A stretch of DNA of 64,000 bases. Source: Sneathiella sedimenti (lineage in GTDB: Bacteria > Pseudomonadota > Alphaproteobacteria > Sneathiellales > Sneathiellaceae). This document shows, piece by piece, positions 34,672 to 43,233 of this stretch. Each line of letters opens with the position of its first letter. Position 1 is the stretch's first letter. Under the pieces are notes generated by a model. That model had not been told where the DNA came from, did not search any database, and saw only the letters and a program-made list of their open reading frames with translations. Where the stretch lies: assembly GCF_017313765.1 (NCBI RefSeq), contig NZ_JAFLNC010000004.1:248001-312000 (forward strand), in the 5' to 3' direction. The position numbers and the translations under genes are program-made.

Positions 34672-35682
34672 TTAGCTGTCGCCGGTCAACCAGGGGGCAA
34701 CCGGCAGGTTCTTTTCCTTCAGCATATCAATGTCCATCAACTTGCTAAAGTATTTTTGCGCCGTATCGCAAAGAACCGTGACAATCGTATGACCGGGGCC
34801 CATTTCCTTCGCCATGCGGATGGCGCCGGCCACATTGATGCCGGTGGAGAGACCAAGTTGCAGCCCTTCATGAATATTGAGGTCATAGAGGACGTTAAGC
34901 GCCTCCACATCGTCGATCTGGAACGGCAGGTCGATATCAAGCCCTTCCAGGTTGGCGGTGATGCGGCCCTGGCCGATGCCTTCGGTGATCGAGCTGCCCT
35001 CGGACTTCATTTCGCCATTCTTGTAGTAGTTATAGAGCGCCGCGCCCATCGGGTCGGCGAGGCCGATCTTGATATTCGGGTTCTTCGCCCGGAGCGCTAT
35101 CGCCACGCCCGCCAAAGTGCCGCCGCTGCCGACGGCGCAGATAAAGCCGTCGACCTTGCCGTCGGTCTGTTCCCAGATTTCCGGGCCCGTGGTGTCGATA
35201 TGGCCCTGACGGTTGGCGACGTTATCAAACTGGTTGGCCCAGATGACGCCGGCATTATTGGTTTTCGCCATTTCCTCTGCCAATCTGCCGGAATATTTGA
35301 TATAATTATCCGGATCCTTGTAGGGCTTGGCCGGGACGAGGCGTAAATCCGCGCCGCAATAGCGGAGCAGGGCCTTCTTCTCCTCGGTCTGGGTTTCCGG
35401 CATGACAATAATCGTTTTATACCCTTTTGCATTGGCCACCAGGGCAAGGCCGATGCCGGTATTCCCCGCGGTTCCCTCGACGATCAGGCCGCCAGGCTTC
35501 AGAAGGCCTTTCTCCTCGGCATCCTTTACGATGGCAAGGGCCGCGCGATCCTTCACCGATCCGCCGGGATTAAGAAATTCGGCCTTGCCGTAAATATCAC
35601 AGCCTGTTGCCTCGGAGGCGGCTGTCAGGCGGATGAGCGGCGTATTGCCGATGCTGTCGATAAAGTCTTTGCGGATTTCCAT
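34672..35682 (-). CDS. cysK: Cysteine synthase A
   Basis: The 336-residue PLP enzyme has TPLIRLTAASEATGCDIYGKAEFLNPGGSVKDR, with the PLP Lys near 46, and the TAGNTGIGLA phosphate/substrate loop near 72-81. AVGSGGTLAGVA lies near 185 and the C-terminal STGINVAGAIRMA near 270. It condenses O-acetylserine with sulfide. Its substrate is made by cysE, 18 kb away. It appears to lead a cysK-alaX-sseA-GNAT run on the minus strand. Confidence 0.93.
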   Translation of the reverse strand: MEIRKDFIDSIGNTPLIRLTAASEATGCDIYGKAEFLNPGGSVKDRAALAIVKDAEEKGLLKPGGLIVEGTAGNTGIGLALVANAKGYKTIIVMPETQTEEKKALLRYCGADLRLVPAKPYKDPDNYIKYSGRLAEEMAKTNNAGVIWANQFDNVANRQGHIDTTGPEIWEQTDGKVDGFICAVGSGGTLAGVAIALRAKNPNIKIGLADPMGAALYNYYKNGEMKSEGSSITEGIGQGRITANLEGLDIDLPFQIDDVEALNVLYDLNIHEGLQLGLSTGINVAGAIRMAKEMGPGHTIVTVLCDTAQKYFSKLMDIDMLKEKNLPVAPWLTGDS

Positions 35683-36107
35683 GAGAGGCTCTGTAGTTTG
35701 TCGTTAATACCAGCGTATTTATGTTAATCTGGCAATTTACATGCGTAGCGTCAAGCGCTGTCGGTGAAATAAATGGCGGTTCCTAAAATTGCCGGAAGCA
35801 AGAGCAGGCAAACATCGCCTGAACGCCATCCATTGACGTAATATTAGGAATGTATTATACTATAAATAGAATTAATACCTTTATTAGGTGTAATTATAAA
35901 TTTTATGTCGTGTGAATCTGTACTTTAAACAAAATTTTCGACAGAAATTATCCTCCCCTTCAGGCGCATCTTTTCGGCGTTCCATACGAACTGCCTGCGC
36001 GACCGCATTTCCGACTTCTCCAAAGGCACCACTGGAACGGCAGAATGCCCTCAGTGGCTGGATTAATACTAACGCTATAAACCAGCTATTTCAGATTGAG
36101 AGGAAAT
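35683..36107. other. Gene-free AT-rich segment at the left edge of the phage-derived cluster
   Basis: The 425-bp stretch between cysK and the first phage-region gene has no convincing gene; a 74-codon frame at 35912-36136 lacks coding character. It is clearly more AT-rich than the flanks from about 35820 to 35950 and contains one strong promoter (35833-35861). I found no copy of a tRNA 3' end and no obvious direct repeat that could be an attachment site. Confidence 0.6.
35833..35861 (+). promoter_or_regulatory. Strong sigma-70-type promoter entering the phage-derived cluster
   Basis: TTGACG (35833-35838) and TATACT (35856-35861) are spaced by exactly 17 bp in an AT-rich setting, pointing toward the gene at 36108. 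An imperfect dyad (AATTAATACC / GGTGTAATT) lies just downstream and could be an operator. Confidence 0.6.
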
Positions 36108-36614
36108 ATGACATCCAAATTGATTGGCGCTCGTAAATTGCGGGACAACCCCATAACGCAGAAATTGACGGATCGCATGGTTGTTTCGGCCAGCGGCGGT
36201 ATGGGGCCCTGTTGGCGATCCGCCCGGAATAATCCTTCGGCCAGAATGAGAACGTCTAATGGCAGGGCGGGGGAACCGCGCTTGTTCGCTCTGTTGACAG
36301 AGGACCAGATTCGGATCGCGGAAAGAATTGCGCGCGGCTTTCATCTGCGGACGGCGGGTCTCGGGATGCGGACACAAACCTACCGGTGGCAACCGACGAG
36401 CACAGGCAACGCAGAAGATTGGCAGTTTGATTTGATGCGTCGCTTCACGCTGTGGGCGGTTGCGGTACAGGAGGCCGGGCTTTCGCTCGCCGCCGTGCTT
36501 GATGTGCTTGTTTTCGGGAACAGCTGTCGGGCCGTTGACCGGGCGCGGCGTAAGCGAAATGGATATGTGCGGGCGCAGATTATGGAAGCCCTGGAGCTTT
36601 ACGAGAAACTATAA
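36108..36614 (+). CDS. Unknown protein, candidate regulator of the phage late operon
   Basis: The 168-residue protein is not one I recognise. The first 60 residues are basic and serine-rich. The C-terminal part (about 85-168) is helical and charged: FDLMRRFTLWAVAVQEAG, LAAVLDVLVFGNSCRAVDRARRKRNG, IMEALELYEKL, which could be a DNA- or RNA-polymerase-binding domain. The ATG at 36108 follows GAGAGGA closely; a TTG at 36096 is possible. Its position matters: own promoter upstream, then a promoter and immediate terminator before the terminase genes, as for lambdoid Q proteins. A late regulator or antiterminator role is inferred from that layout only. Confidence 0.55.
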   Translation: MTSKLIGARKLRDNPITQKLTDRMVVSASGGMGPCWRSARNNPSARMRTSNGRAGEPRLFALLTEDQIRIAERIARGFHLRTAGLGMRTQTYRWQPTSTGNAEDWQFDLMRRFTLWAVAVQEAGLSLAAVLDVLVFGNSCRAVDRARRKRNGYVRAQIMEALELYEKL

Positions 36615-36638
36615 AAAACATCCTCAGATAGAAAATGA

Positions 36639-36675
36639 TTGACAATTGGGGAACATTACCTTACACTAATTGTCA
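36639..36675 (+). promoter_or_regulatory. Candidate late promoter with flanking inverted repeat
   Basis: TTGACA (36639-36644) and TACACT (36662-36667) are 17 bp apart. A perfect 8-bp inverted repeat TGACAATT (36640-36647) / AATTGTCA (36668-36675) overlaps the -35 and lies just past the -10, so a bound protein would cover the promoter. Confidence 0.65.
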
Positions 36676-36688
36676 CAGTCGGAAAATG

Positions 36689-36729
36689 GGCCCATGGAAA
36701 TCAAAGCATTTCTGTGGGCCTTTCTTTTT
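36689..36729 (+). terminator. Intrinsic terminator directly after the candidate late promoter
   Basis: A 13-bp stem (36689-36701 with 36708-36720, two G-U pairs, loop CAAAGC) is followed by TTTCTTTTT. It would end transcripts about 55 nt after the promoter at 36639, before the terminase genes, implying antitermination or read-through control. Confidence 0.8.
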
Positions 36730-36898
36730 GGAAAAATAGTCAATTAAAACAACGTCTGTTCCCTGAAAATTCTGATACATAACTTTCGTAATTCTAGATT
36801 ACCTAGCCCGAAATAGTCTCCGGGCCGGGCGGTATCGGATAGGGTAAACACCTAAAGATAGAAACATATAGTGATCGTTGAAAAATGAGGCCTCCGGT

Positions 36899-37300
36899 AT
36901 GACAACTATCGAGCTGTTGAAATCTGCCCTGCATAACAAGATCTGGCGCCGCAATGTCGCCCTGCCGCTGCTGGAGGAAATCAAGCAGGCCGGGCGGATC
37001 AATGACATAGTTGCGCTGCTCGGATCCGTCTTCCTGAAGAAGGAGGAAGAGACCGTCCGCCGCTTCGTTGCCGATGTCTTTGCCGGGGAAATTCTGGAAA
37101 TCGCCGACAATGCCAATGACAATGACGCGGAAAAGGAGGCGCGGGAGGATATCGCCCGCTCCAAGCTCCGGATCGATACGCGCAAATGGCTGATGGCGCA
37201 TTTCGCGCCGGCGCAATATGGGGACGGGGCGGCCAATGACAAGGGCAAGCGCAGCTTCCCCGTGCCCCGTCTGTACCTGCCGGAAAATGGCCGTGATTAG
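36899..37300 (+). CDS. Phage terminase small subunit-like protein
   Basis: The 133-residue protein is helical. Its C-terminal half contains ARSKLRIDTRKWLMAHFAPAQYGD, the segment shared by many alphaproteobacterial phage small terminase subunits (R[VI]xxRKWLxxxxxPKxYGD). Direct position before the large subunit, which starts 14 bp inside this gene's end, supports the call. The ATG at 36899 has GAGG 8 nt upstream; a TTG at 36878 is also open. It would recognise viral DNA and load it on the packaging motor. Confidence 0.7.
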   Translation: MTTIELLKSALHNKIWRRNVALPLLEEIKQAGRINDIVALLGSVFLKKEEETVRRFVADVFAGEILEIADNANDNDAEKEAREDIARSKLRIDTRKWLMAHFAPAQYGDGAANDKGKRSFPVPRLYLPENGRD

Positions 37301-38633
37301 ACCCCAGCCCGGCCCGCAGGAAATGTTTCTTGGCACTTCCGCCGATATCGCCATCTATGGCGGCGCGGCGGGCGGCGGCAAGAGCTTTGCCCTGTTGATG
37401 GAACCGCTCCGTCATATGGTGCATGGGGAGTTCAAGGCCGTAATCTTCCGCCGCACCTCGAAACAGGTGAAGAATGAGGGCGGGCTGTGGGATGCCTCCG
37501 CCGCGCTATACGGCACTCTTGGTGGGCAGGCGAAGGAGAGCGAGCTCAGCTGGAAGTTCCCGAGCGGGGCGTCAATCAGCTTCGGCCATCTGGAGCATGA
37601 GAAGAACAAATATGACTGGCAGGGATCGGAACTTGCCTTCATCGGCTTTGACGAGCTGACCCATTTTACCGAGAGCCAGTTCTTCTACCTGTTGAGCCGG
37701 AACCGCTCCACCGGGCGGGCGCGGCCCTATGTGCGGGCGACCTGTAACCCGGATGCGGATAGCTGGGTCGCCGATTTTATCCGTTGGTGGATCGATCCGG
37801 AAACCGGCTATCCGATTTCCAGCCGCTCTGGAGTCTTGCGCTGGTTCGTCCGGGAGGACGACAGCCTGATCTGGGGCGATGACAAACGGGCGCTGGAGGC
37901 AGCGCATCCCGGGAGGATCGCCAAATCCGTGACCTTTATCGCCGCCTCTATTGAAGATAACCAAATCCTGATGGAGCGGGACCCGGGCTATCGCGCCAAT
38001 CTTGCCGCTCTCTCCACGGTGGATCGGGAACGGCTGCTGAAGGGGAACTGGAACATCCGCCCGGCGGCCGGCGCCTATTTTCGCCGAAGCTGGTTCCCCG
38101 TTGTGGCGGCGGCACCGGTGGAGGCCCGCCGGGTGCGCGGCTGGGATCTGGCGGCCAGCCATATGGAACCGGGGACCTCTCCCGACTGGACCGTCGGGGC
38201 GCGGCTTGCCCGGGACACCAGCGGGGTGTTTTATGTAGAACATGTAGAGCGGCTGCGGGGCACCCCGAACGAGGTCGAACGCGCCATCCGTAATCTCGCC
38301 ATGAGTGACGGGCGGGAGACGGAAATCGCCCTGCCGCAGGACCCGGGGCAGGCTGGTAAGGCGCAAGTTCAGGCCCTCGTTCGTCTGCTCGCGGGCTTCC
38401 GGGTAAAAAGCCAGCCCGTAACGGGCAGCAAGATTGTCCGCGCGATGCCCTTCTCGTCACAGGCCGAGGCGGGCAATGTCCGACTTGTGGCGGGGCCATG
38501 GAACGGGGACTTCCTCAATGAACTCGAGAATTTCCCGACCGGTCGTCATGATGATCAGGTCGATGCGGTCTGCGAGGCGTTTCACGCTCTCACCCAAGTT
38601 TCACAGAAATCACAACAGGATATGTACTCATGA
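37287..38633 (+). CDS. Phage terminase large subunit
   Basis: The 448-residue packaging ATPase/nuclease has an N-terminal motor domain with Walker A YGGAAGGGKSFALL (Lys32), FIGFDELTHFT as Walker B near residue 123, and the coupling ATCNPD motif near 153. The C-terminal RNase H-like nuclease has acidic residues in GWDLAASH near 285 and HDDQVDAVCEAF near 430. It cuts concatemeric DNA and pumps it into proheads. The chosen ATG overlaps terS by 14 bp; a longer frame from 37218 lies within terS. Confidence 0.93.
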   Translation: MAVIRPQPGPQEMFLGTSADIAIYGGAAGGGKSFALLMEPLRHMVHGEFKAVIFRRTSKQVKNEGGLWDASAALYGTLGGQAKESELSWKFPSGASISFGHLEHEKNKYDWQGSELAFIGFDELTHFTESQFFYLLSRNRSTGRARPYVRATCNPDADSWVADFIRWWIDPETGYPISSRSGVLRWFVREDDSLIWGDDKRALEAAHPGRIAKSVTFIAASIEDNQILMERDPGYRANLAALSTVDRERLLKGNWNIRPAAGAYFRRSWFPVVAAAPVEARRVRGWDLAASHMEPGTSPDWTVGARLARDTSGVFYVEHVERLRGTPNEVERAIRNLAMSDGRETEIALPQDPGQAGKAQVQALVRLLAGFRVKSQPVTGSKIVRAMPFSSQAEAGNVRLVAGPWNGDFLNELENFPTGRHDDQVDAVCEAFHALTQVSQKSQQDMYS

Positions 38634-39952
38634 ACGATCCTTCCACCTCCTCACAGCTGTATGACACGATGGCGCTGCGCTGGGCACTGCCGAAGGCGCT
38701 GATGGGCGGCACGCTGGCGATGCGGGCGGCGGGCACGCGCTATCTGCCGCGCCATCCGGCGGAGAACAGCGCCATCTATACGGAGCGGGCGAGCCGGACC
38801 GTGCTGCGCAATCATTTCCGCCGCACGGTGACAAAGCTGGTCGGCCGTCTCTTCGCCGAACCGCTGATCCTCTCCGACGACTTGCCGGAGGAAATGGTTG
38901 CGATCTTGCGCAATATCGATCTGGTCGGACGCGGCCTCAATGTCTTCGCCCGCGACTGGTTCGAGGATGCGATGGTCTGCGGTCTGTCCCATGTGCTGGT
39001 GGATTTTCCGGCGACGGCGGGCGGGCAGTCCCTGGCCGAGGAACGCGAGCAGGGCGCGCGGCCCTATGCGGTGCATGTCCGCGCCGATCAGCTGATTGCC
39101 GCACAGTGGGATGTCCGGGGCGGCGACAAGGTGCTCACGCAAATCCGTATCCGCGAGAAGGCGCTGCGCTATCACGGGTTCGAGGAGCGGGAGGAGGAAC
39201 AGATCCGCGTGATCGAGCCGGATCGCTGGCGTCTCTATCGAATGGACAAGAAGGGCATCTGGCAGGAGGTACAGGCAGGGGAGAATACCTTGGGCCGCAT
39301 TCCGCTCGTCACCCTATACACCGCGCGGACAGGATTTTTGCAGGCCGAGCCGCCGCTTGAGGATCTCGCCTTTTTGAATTTAGAGCATTACCAGATCCGC
39401 TCCGATCAGCGTAACGCGCTCAATGTCGCGTCCTTCCCGATCCTCGCGGCCTCCGGCTACAACCCGGAGATTGACGGCCCGATCGAGGTGGGCCCCAATA
39501 AGGTGCTGACCACCAGCGAGAGCGAGGGCAAATATTATTATGTCGAAAGCTCCGGCGCGGCGCTGGAGGCAGGCGCGACGGAGCTGGAGGCGCTGGAAAA
39601 GGCGATGCTGCTTTTCGGGTTGCAGTTTGAAACCCCGAAGGAACGGGAGACGGCGACCGGCCGGGCGCTGGATGCCGCCGATGCGCTCTCGCCGCTTTCC
39701 GCCATGGCGATGAATCTGGAGGATAGCCTCAACACCCTGCTGTCGTTGTTCGCCGCCTGGATGGAGATGCCGCTGACCGGCAGCATTGCAGTTGCGTCGA
39801 AGTCTGGCGCGGCGCAGGCGAGCGAGCGCGACCTCGACTTCCTGCTAGAGGCGCGACGGCTTGGCGATGTGAGCGGGGAGGAATTGATCCGCGAGGCAAA
39901 GGCGCGTGGGCTTCTCAGTGACAGTCTCAAGGTGAACGCCGCCGCCGAATAG
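38630..39952 (+). CDS. Phage portal protein (DUF4055)
   Basis: The 440-residue protein matches DUF4055, portal-like proteins found just after terL. Features include RYLPRHPAE, SRTVLRNHFRRTVTKLVGRLFAEP (about 50-75), WFEDAMVCGLSHVLVDFP near 110, and the helical C-terminal crown region FETPKERETATGRALDAADALSPL near 330. It forms the dodecameric DNA channel at one head vertex. It overlaps terL by 4 bp. An intrinsic terminator follows. Confidence 0.85.
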   Translation: MNDPSTSSQLYDTMALRWALPKALMGGTLAMRAAGTRYLPRHPAENSAIYTERASRTVLRNHFRRTVTKLVGRLFAEPLILSDDLPEEMVAILRNIDLVGRGLNVFARDWFEDAMVCGLSHVLVDFPATAGGQSLAEEREQGARPYAVHVRADQLIAAQWDVRGGDKVLTQIRIREKALRYHGFEEREEEQIRVIEPDRWRLYRMDKKGIWQEVQAGENTLGRIPLVTLYTARTGFLQAEPPLEDLAFLNLEHYQIRSDQRNALNVASFPILAASGYNPEIDGPIEVGPNKVLTTSESEGKYYYVESSGAALEAGATELEALEKAMLLFGLQFETPKERETATGRALDAADALSPLSAMAMNLEDSLNTLLSLFAAWMEMPLTGSIAVASKSGAAQASERDLDFLLEARRLGDVSGEELIREAKARGLLSDSLKVNAAAE

Positions 39953-39981
39953 CTGCGTTTCGATAATTTTTCATCCATCAG

Positions 39982-40003
39982 GGCCCCGTTGCGGGGCTTT
40001 TTT
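39982..40003 (+). terminator. Intrinsic terminator between portal and scaffold genes
   Basis: Stem GCCCCG / CGGGGC with loop TTG, then a run of six or seven T. It lies within the structural cluster, so it may tune packaging versus capsid expression. Confidence 0.75.
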
Positions 40004-40016
40004 ATTGAGGTTTTCC

Positions 40017-40721
40017 ATGTTTGACTTTCCCAATAACGTGACCGACTTGAGCGAGGTGCCGGAAGCCTATCGCAGCCTTTACCAACCGGGGGAGGAAGGG
40101 TTTACCCTCGACCCTCATCTGGCAGAGAAGCTGGATGTCTCCGGGCTGTTATCGGCGCTGGAGAAGGAGCGCGGCAATGCGCAAAATTTCGAGAAGGAGC
40201 TGAAGGCCTGGCAAACGCTCGGCCCTGATCCGGAGACTGCCTGGGCGAATAAGCAGAAGGCGCTTACGGCGGAATTCACGGAACAGTTCGATGCGATTCT
40301 GGCGGAGAAGGATGAGGAGATCGCTCGATTGAAAGAGCGAAATGCCGAGTTCCTGACCACCACCCGCGCGACGGAGGCGCTTTTGAAAGCCGGCGGCAGC
40401 GTCGAGCTTCTGATGCCGCACTTACGCGCCGCGATCACGCTGGTGGAAGAAGAGGGCGCGCCGGTCCTCCGGATTATCGATACGGACGGGTCCTTCCGCG
40501 AGAAGGCGGAAGGGGTGCCCCTGACCGTCGAGGATCTGGTGGCGGAAATGCGCAGTTCCCCGGTCTTTGCCCGCGCCTTCAACCCGACCGGCAACAAGGG
40601 CAGCGGCATGGACCCGAGCGGGGTTCCCGTCAACCGCGCCACTGTCAACGGACAGAACCAGTGGGCGCTCAACGCCCGGATCGAGGATATCGCCGCCGGA
40701 AAGGTGTCTGTCTCGATGTAG
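40017..40721 (+). CDS. Scaffolding-like phage head protein
   Basis: The 234-residue protein has an acidic N-terminus, then a charged coiled-coil region at about 40-135 (LSALEKERGNAQNFEKELKAW, EKDEEIARLKERNAEFL). A folded C-terminal part (about 140-200) ends in a flexible Gly/Asn-rich tail. Position between portal and coat genes, together with coiled-coil content, fits a scaffold that templates prohead assembly. I see no protease motif. The ATG at 40017 is preferred over the TTG at 40005. Confidence 0.65.
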   Translation: MFDFPNNVTDLSEVPEAYRSLYQPGEEGFTLDPHLAEKLDVSGLLSALEKERGNAQNFEKELKAWQTLGPDPETAWANKQKALTAEFTEQFDAILAEKDEEIARLKERNAEFLTTTRATEALLKAGGSVELLMPHLRAAITLVEEEGAPVLRIIDTDGSFREKAEGVPLTVEDLVAEMRSSPVFARAFNPTGNKGSGMDPSGVPVNRATVNGQNQWALNARIEDIAAGKVSVSM

Positions 40722-40802
40722 TGAACCAAGTCCGCGGGATGCGGCAGGGCCCGGGACGGGTCTGCAATAACCCCTTAATCCCTTATTCTGGAGATAAAGA
40801 AA

Positions 40803-41933
40803 ATGGCAAATGATATTTCGGCCGCCATGCCGAAGATCCTTGCGCGCGGCCTGATGGCCCTGCGCGAACAGACCGTGATGCCGCGCCTCGTGAATGGCGA
40901 TTTCAGTGCCGATGCGGCGCAGAAGGGCGACACCATCGATGTGATCCTGCCGTCCGACCTGACAGCGGATGACGTGACGCCGGGGACAACTCCGCCGACA
41001 CCGACCAGCTCAACGCTTGAGAAGGTGCAGATCGAGCTTAACAACTGGAAGAAGGCGGACTTCTATCTCACCGACAAGGAGATGATGGAGGTCGAGGCGC
41101 GGGAGAATTTCATGCCCGTGCAAGCAAGCGCGGCCATTCGGGCGCTTGCGAACGCGGTCAACCAGTCGATCCATGCGAAATATACCGGCATCTACGGCCT
41201 GGTCGGCACGGCGGGCACGACGCCCTTTGCGTCGGATGCCAGCGATGCGACGGCCGCCAGAAAGCTGCTGCTGGAGCAGAAGGCCCCGAAAGAGTTCCGC
41301 TATGGCGTACTCGATTTCGATGCGGAATCCAACGCGCTCGATCTTGCAGCCTTCGCCGATGCGGACCGCGCGGGCAGCAGCTCCGCCAAGATCGAGGGCG
41401 AGATCGGCCGCAAATATGGTATCGACTGGTACAGCGATGATCACGTGGCCACCCATGTCACGGGGGCGGAAGGAACGCCGCTCGTCAAGGGCGCATCCCA
41501 GACCGGCACCAGCCTGATCGCCGATGGCTTTACGACCAAGCCGTCCGTTGGCGATATCTTCACCATAGATGGCGATACGCAGCAATATGTGGTGCAGGCC
41601 GCAACGGATTTGTCGGGCACGGAATCGACCCTGACCATCGCCCCGGCGATTAGTTCCGCGCCAGCCGACAACGCGGCGATGACCTTCGTCGATGATCATG
41701 TGGTTAATCTCGTGTTCAACCGCGATGCCTTTGCCTTCGCCAACCGTCCGCTGGCCCACAGCACGCAGGACATGGGGCTGGGCAGCCAGATCCTGTCGAT
41801 GACCGATCCGATGACCGGCCTGTCGCTCCGCCTTGAGGTGGCGCGCCAGTACAAACAGGTCGTCTGGGAGTTTGACATCCTCTGGGGTGTCGCGCTGGTC
41901 CGGCCCGAGCTGGCGGTCCGTCTCGCTGGCTGA
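40803..41933 (+). CDS. Major capsid protein, P22 coat (gp5)-like family
   Basis: The 376-residue protein fits the P22 coat-protein family. It starts NDISAAMPKILARGLMALREQTVMPRLVNGD and continues KGDTIDVILPSDLTADDV and KVQIELNNWKKADFYLTDKEMMEVEA, all recognisable in that family. An extra beta-rich insertion around 215-300 looks like the I-domain. It should form an HK97-fold shell without proteolytic maturation, in line with the missing protease gene. It is led by CTGGAGATAAAGAA and followed by a terminator, so it is probably highly expressed on its own. Confidence 0.87.
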   Translation: MANDISAAMPKILARGLMALREQTVMPRLVNGDFSADAAQKGDTIDVILPSDLTADDVTPGTTPPTPTSSTLEKVQIELNNWKKADFYLTDKEMMEVEARENFMPVQASAAIRALANAVNQSIHAKYTGIYGLVGTAGTTPFASDASDATAARKLLLEQKAPKEFRYGVLDFDAESNALDLAAFADADRAGSSSAKIEGEIGRKYGIDWYSDDHVATHVTGAEGTPLVKGASQTGTSLIADGFTTKPSVGDIFTIDGDTQQYVVQAATDLSGTESTLTIAPAISSAPADNAAMTFVDDHVVNLVFNRDAFAFANRPLAHSTQDMGLGSQILSMTDPMTGLSLRLEVARQYKQVVWEFDILWGVALVRPELAVRLAG

Positions 41934-41941
41934 CCGGAGTG

Positions 41942-41980
41942 GGGAGCGGTGCGAAACATCGCCGCTCCCTTTTTCTTTTC
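41942..41980 (+). terminator. Intrinsic terminator after the capsid gene
   Basis: Stem GGGAGCGG / CCGCTCCC with a 12-nt loop, followed by TTTTTCTTTTC. Confidence 0.8.
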
Positions 41981-42001
41981 TGATCTAGCAGGAAAAAATC
42001 C

Positions 42002-42472
42002 ATGACCTTGATAACCGAAACCGGCAGCGGCGTTGCCGGGGCAACGACGTATGTGTCCCTCGACGAGGCGGACAGCCATTTCACTGCGCTTGCTAATGAT
42101 GACTGGACCAGCGCCACGGACGGCCAGCGCGAGCTTGCCCTGATCCGGGCGGCCCTGCATATCGACAGCTATCTCTATCCCGGCACGATCCTCGATTGGG
42201 ATCAGGGCCTGAAATGGCCGCGAAGTGGCGCCTATGACCGCGACGGGCGGGCCATGACCGGCATCCCTCATGCGCTTCGCACCGCCACGTTGGAGCTTGC
42301 GGATATCTTTCTGCGCGATCCCAACGGCCTCGATGACCGGCAGATAACGCGGCAGAAAATCGGTCCCATTGAGGTGACGTATGAGGAAGGCAAAAAGCGC
42401 ATGAGCTTCGTCTTTCGCCTGCTGCAGCAGATTGGCGCGCGCGCCCAGGACAGCCAGATGGTGAGGGGGTGA
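42002..42472 (+). CDS. Head-tail connector-like protein (DnaT_2-type fold)
   Basis: The 156-residue protein reads like the DnaT-like domain family encoded after coat genes in phages: TYVSLDEADSHFTALANDDW, then LALIRAALHIDSYLYPGTILDWDQGLKWPRSGAYD and IPHALRTATLELADIFL. The all-helical content and order support an adaptor between portal and tail. The family name refers to remote similarity with the DnaT primosomal protein; a replication role is unlikely here. Confidence 0.72.
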   Translation: MTLITETGSGVAGATTYVSLDEADSHFTALANDDWTSATDGQRELALIRAALHIDSYLYPGTILDWDQGLKWPRSGAYDRDGRAMTGIPHALRTATLELADIFLRDPNGLDDRQITRQKIGPIEVTYEEGKKRMSFVFRLLQQIGARAQDSQMVRG

Positions 42473-42475
42473 ACC

Positions 42476-42835
42476 ATGCGGAACGAGACTATCCGGCAGA
42501 TGGTGCGCGACCTCTTCGATACCGTCGGCGAGGTGGCCGTGAGCGCCACACTTCGACAAAAGATCCAAGGCGCGTATGACCCTGGCAGCGGTGCGAGTGA
42601 GGCAACAACCGACACCACCATCCGCTTGGTGCGGACGGAGAAAAGCCTTTCTGATGCGGCGAATGTGGGCGGCACGCCGATTAACCCCGCGCTCCATCAC
42701 GCGCTGATCGAGTGCGAGGACGTGACGCCAAAGGCAGATGACGACCTGATCATCGGCGCGGAAACTTTCACCCTGCTGCAGGTTGTCGCGGCAGATACCG
42801 GCGCAGGCATTCTGTATGAGGTGAGCTACCAATGA
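42476..42835 (+). CDS. Phage head-closure/neck protein candidate
   Basis: The 119-residue protein is not recognised by sequence alone. It begins with a helix (ETIRQMVRDLFDTVG) followed by beta-rich segments (DTTIRLVRTEKSL, LLQVVAADTGAGILYEVSY). The size and its place between connector and tail-terminator genes match a stopper or head-closure protein. It overlaps the next gene by 4 bp. Confidence 0.55.
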   Translation: MRNETIRQMVRDLFDTVGEVAVSATLRQKIQGAYDPGSGASEATTDTTIRLVRTEKSLSDAANVGGTPINPALHHALIECEDVTPKADDDLIIGAETFTLLQVVAADTGAGILYEVSYQ

Positions 42836-43221
42836 GCTATCGCAAAATACAGGCGGCGCTGGATGCGCGGCTTCAGGCTTATGAGTCTGACGATGTGGCC
42901 TTTCCGGGCACGTCTTATTACCCCGCCCATGGCACCTCATATCTGGAGGTTCTGTTCCTGCCCGCCCCGGCGGAAGGGATATTCCTCGGCTCCGGCGCGG
43001 TGGAACTGCATACGGGCGACTACCGCATCACCGTCCATGACGCGGACATGGCCTCCGCGCAGAGCCGCATCGATGCCCTGCGGTCGCATTTCAACAAGGG
43101 CCGCGTGCTGAGCTTTGAAAGCCTTGACGTGCATCTTGATGGCGCGGCCGTCGGTGCCAATGAGGGCGACCTCAAGAAAATCGCCCTCCCGCTTCTCGTT
43201 TCCTGGCGCAGCTATTTTTAA
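42832..43221 (+). CDS. Tail terminator-like protein
   Basis: The 129-residue protein starts with SYRKIQAALDARLQAYESDDVAFPGTSY, the opening helix plus strand common to tail terminator/completion proteins (DUF4128-like). DYRITVHDADMASAQSRIDALRSHF and a C-terminal LPLLVSWRSYF follow. It should cap the tail tube at the head side. ATGA overlap with the preceding gene indicates tight coupling. Confidence 0.65.
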   Translation: MSYRKIQAALDARLQAYESDDVAFPGTSYYPAHGTSYLEVLFLPAPAEGIFLGSGAVELHTGDYRITVHDADMASAQSRIDALRSHFNKGRVLSFESLDVHLDGAAVGANEGDLKKIALPLLVSWRSYF

Positions 43222-43233
43222 GGAGCCACTGCC

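Noticed and set aside
35912-36136. 74-codon open frame in the gap before the phage cluster
   Set aside because: Ser/Arg/Ala-rich with no SD and no homologous look; ends inside the start region of the next gene.
41696-42940. 414-codon open frame on the minus strand across the capsid end and connector genes
   Set aside because: It overlaps three plus-strand phage genes and the terminator at 41942; no domain seen.
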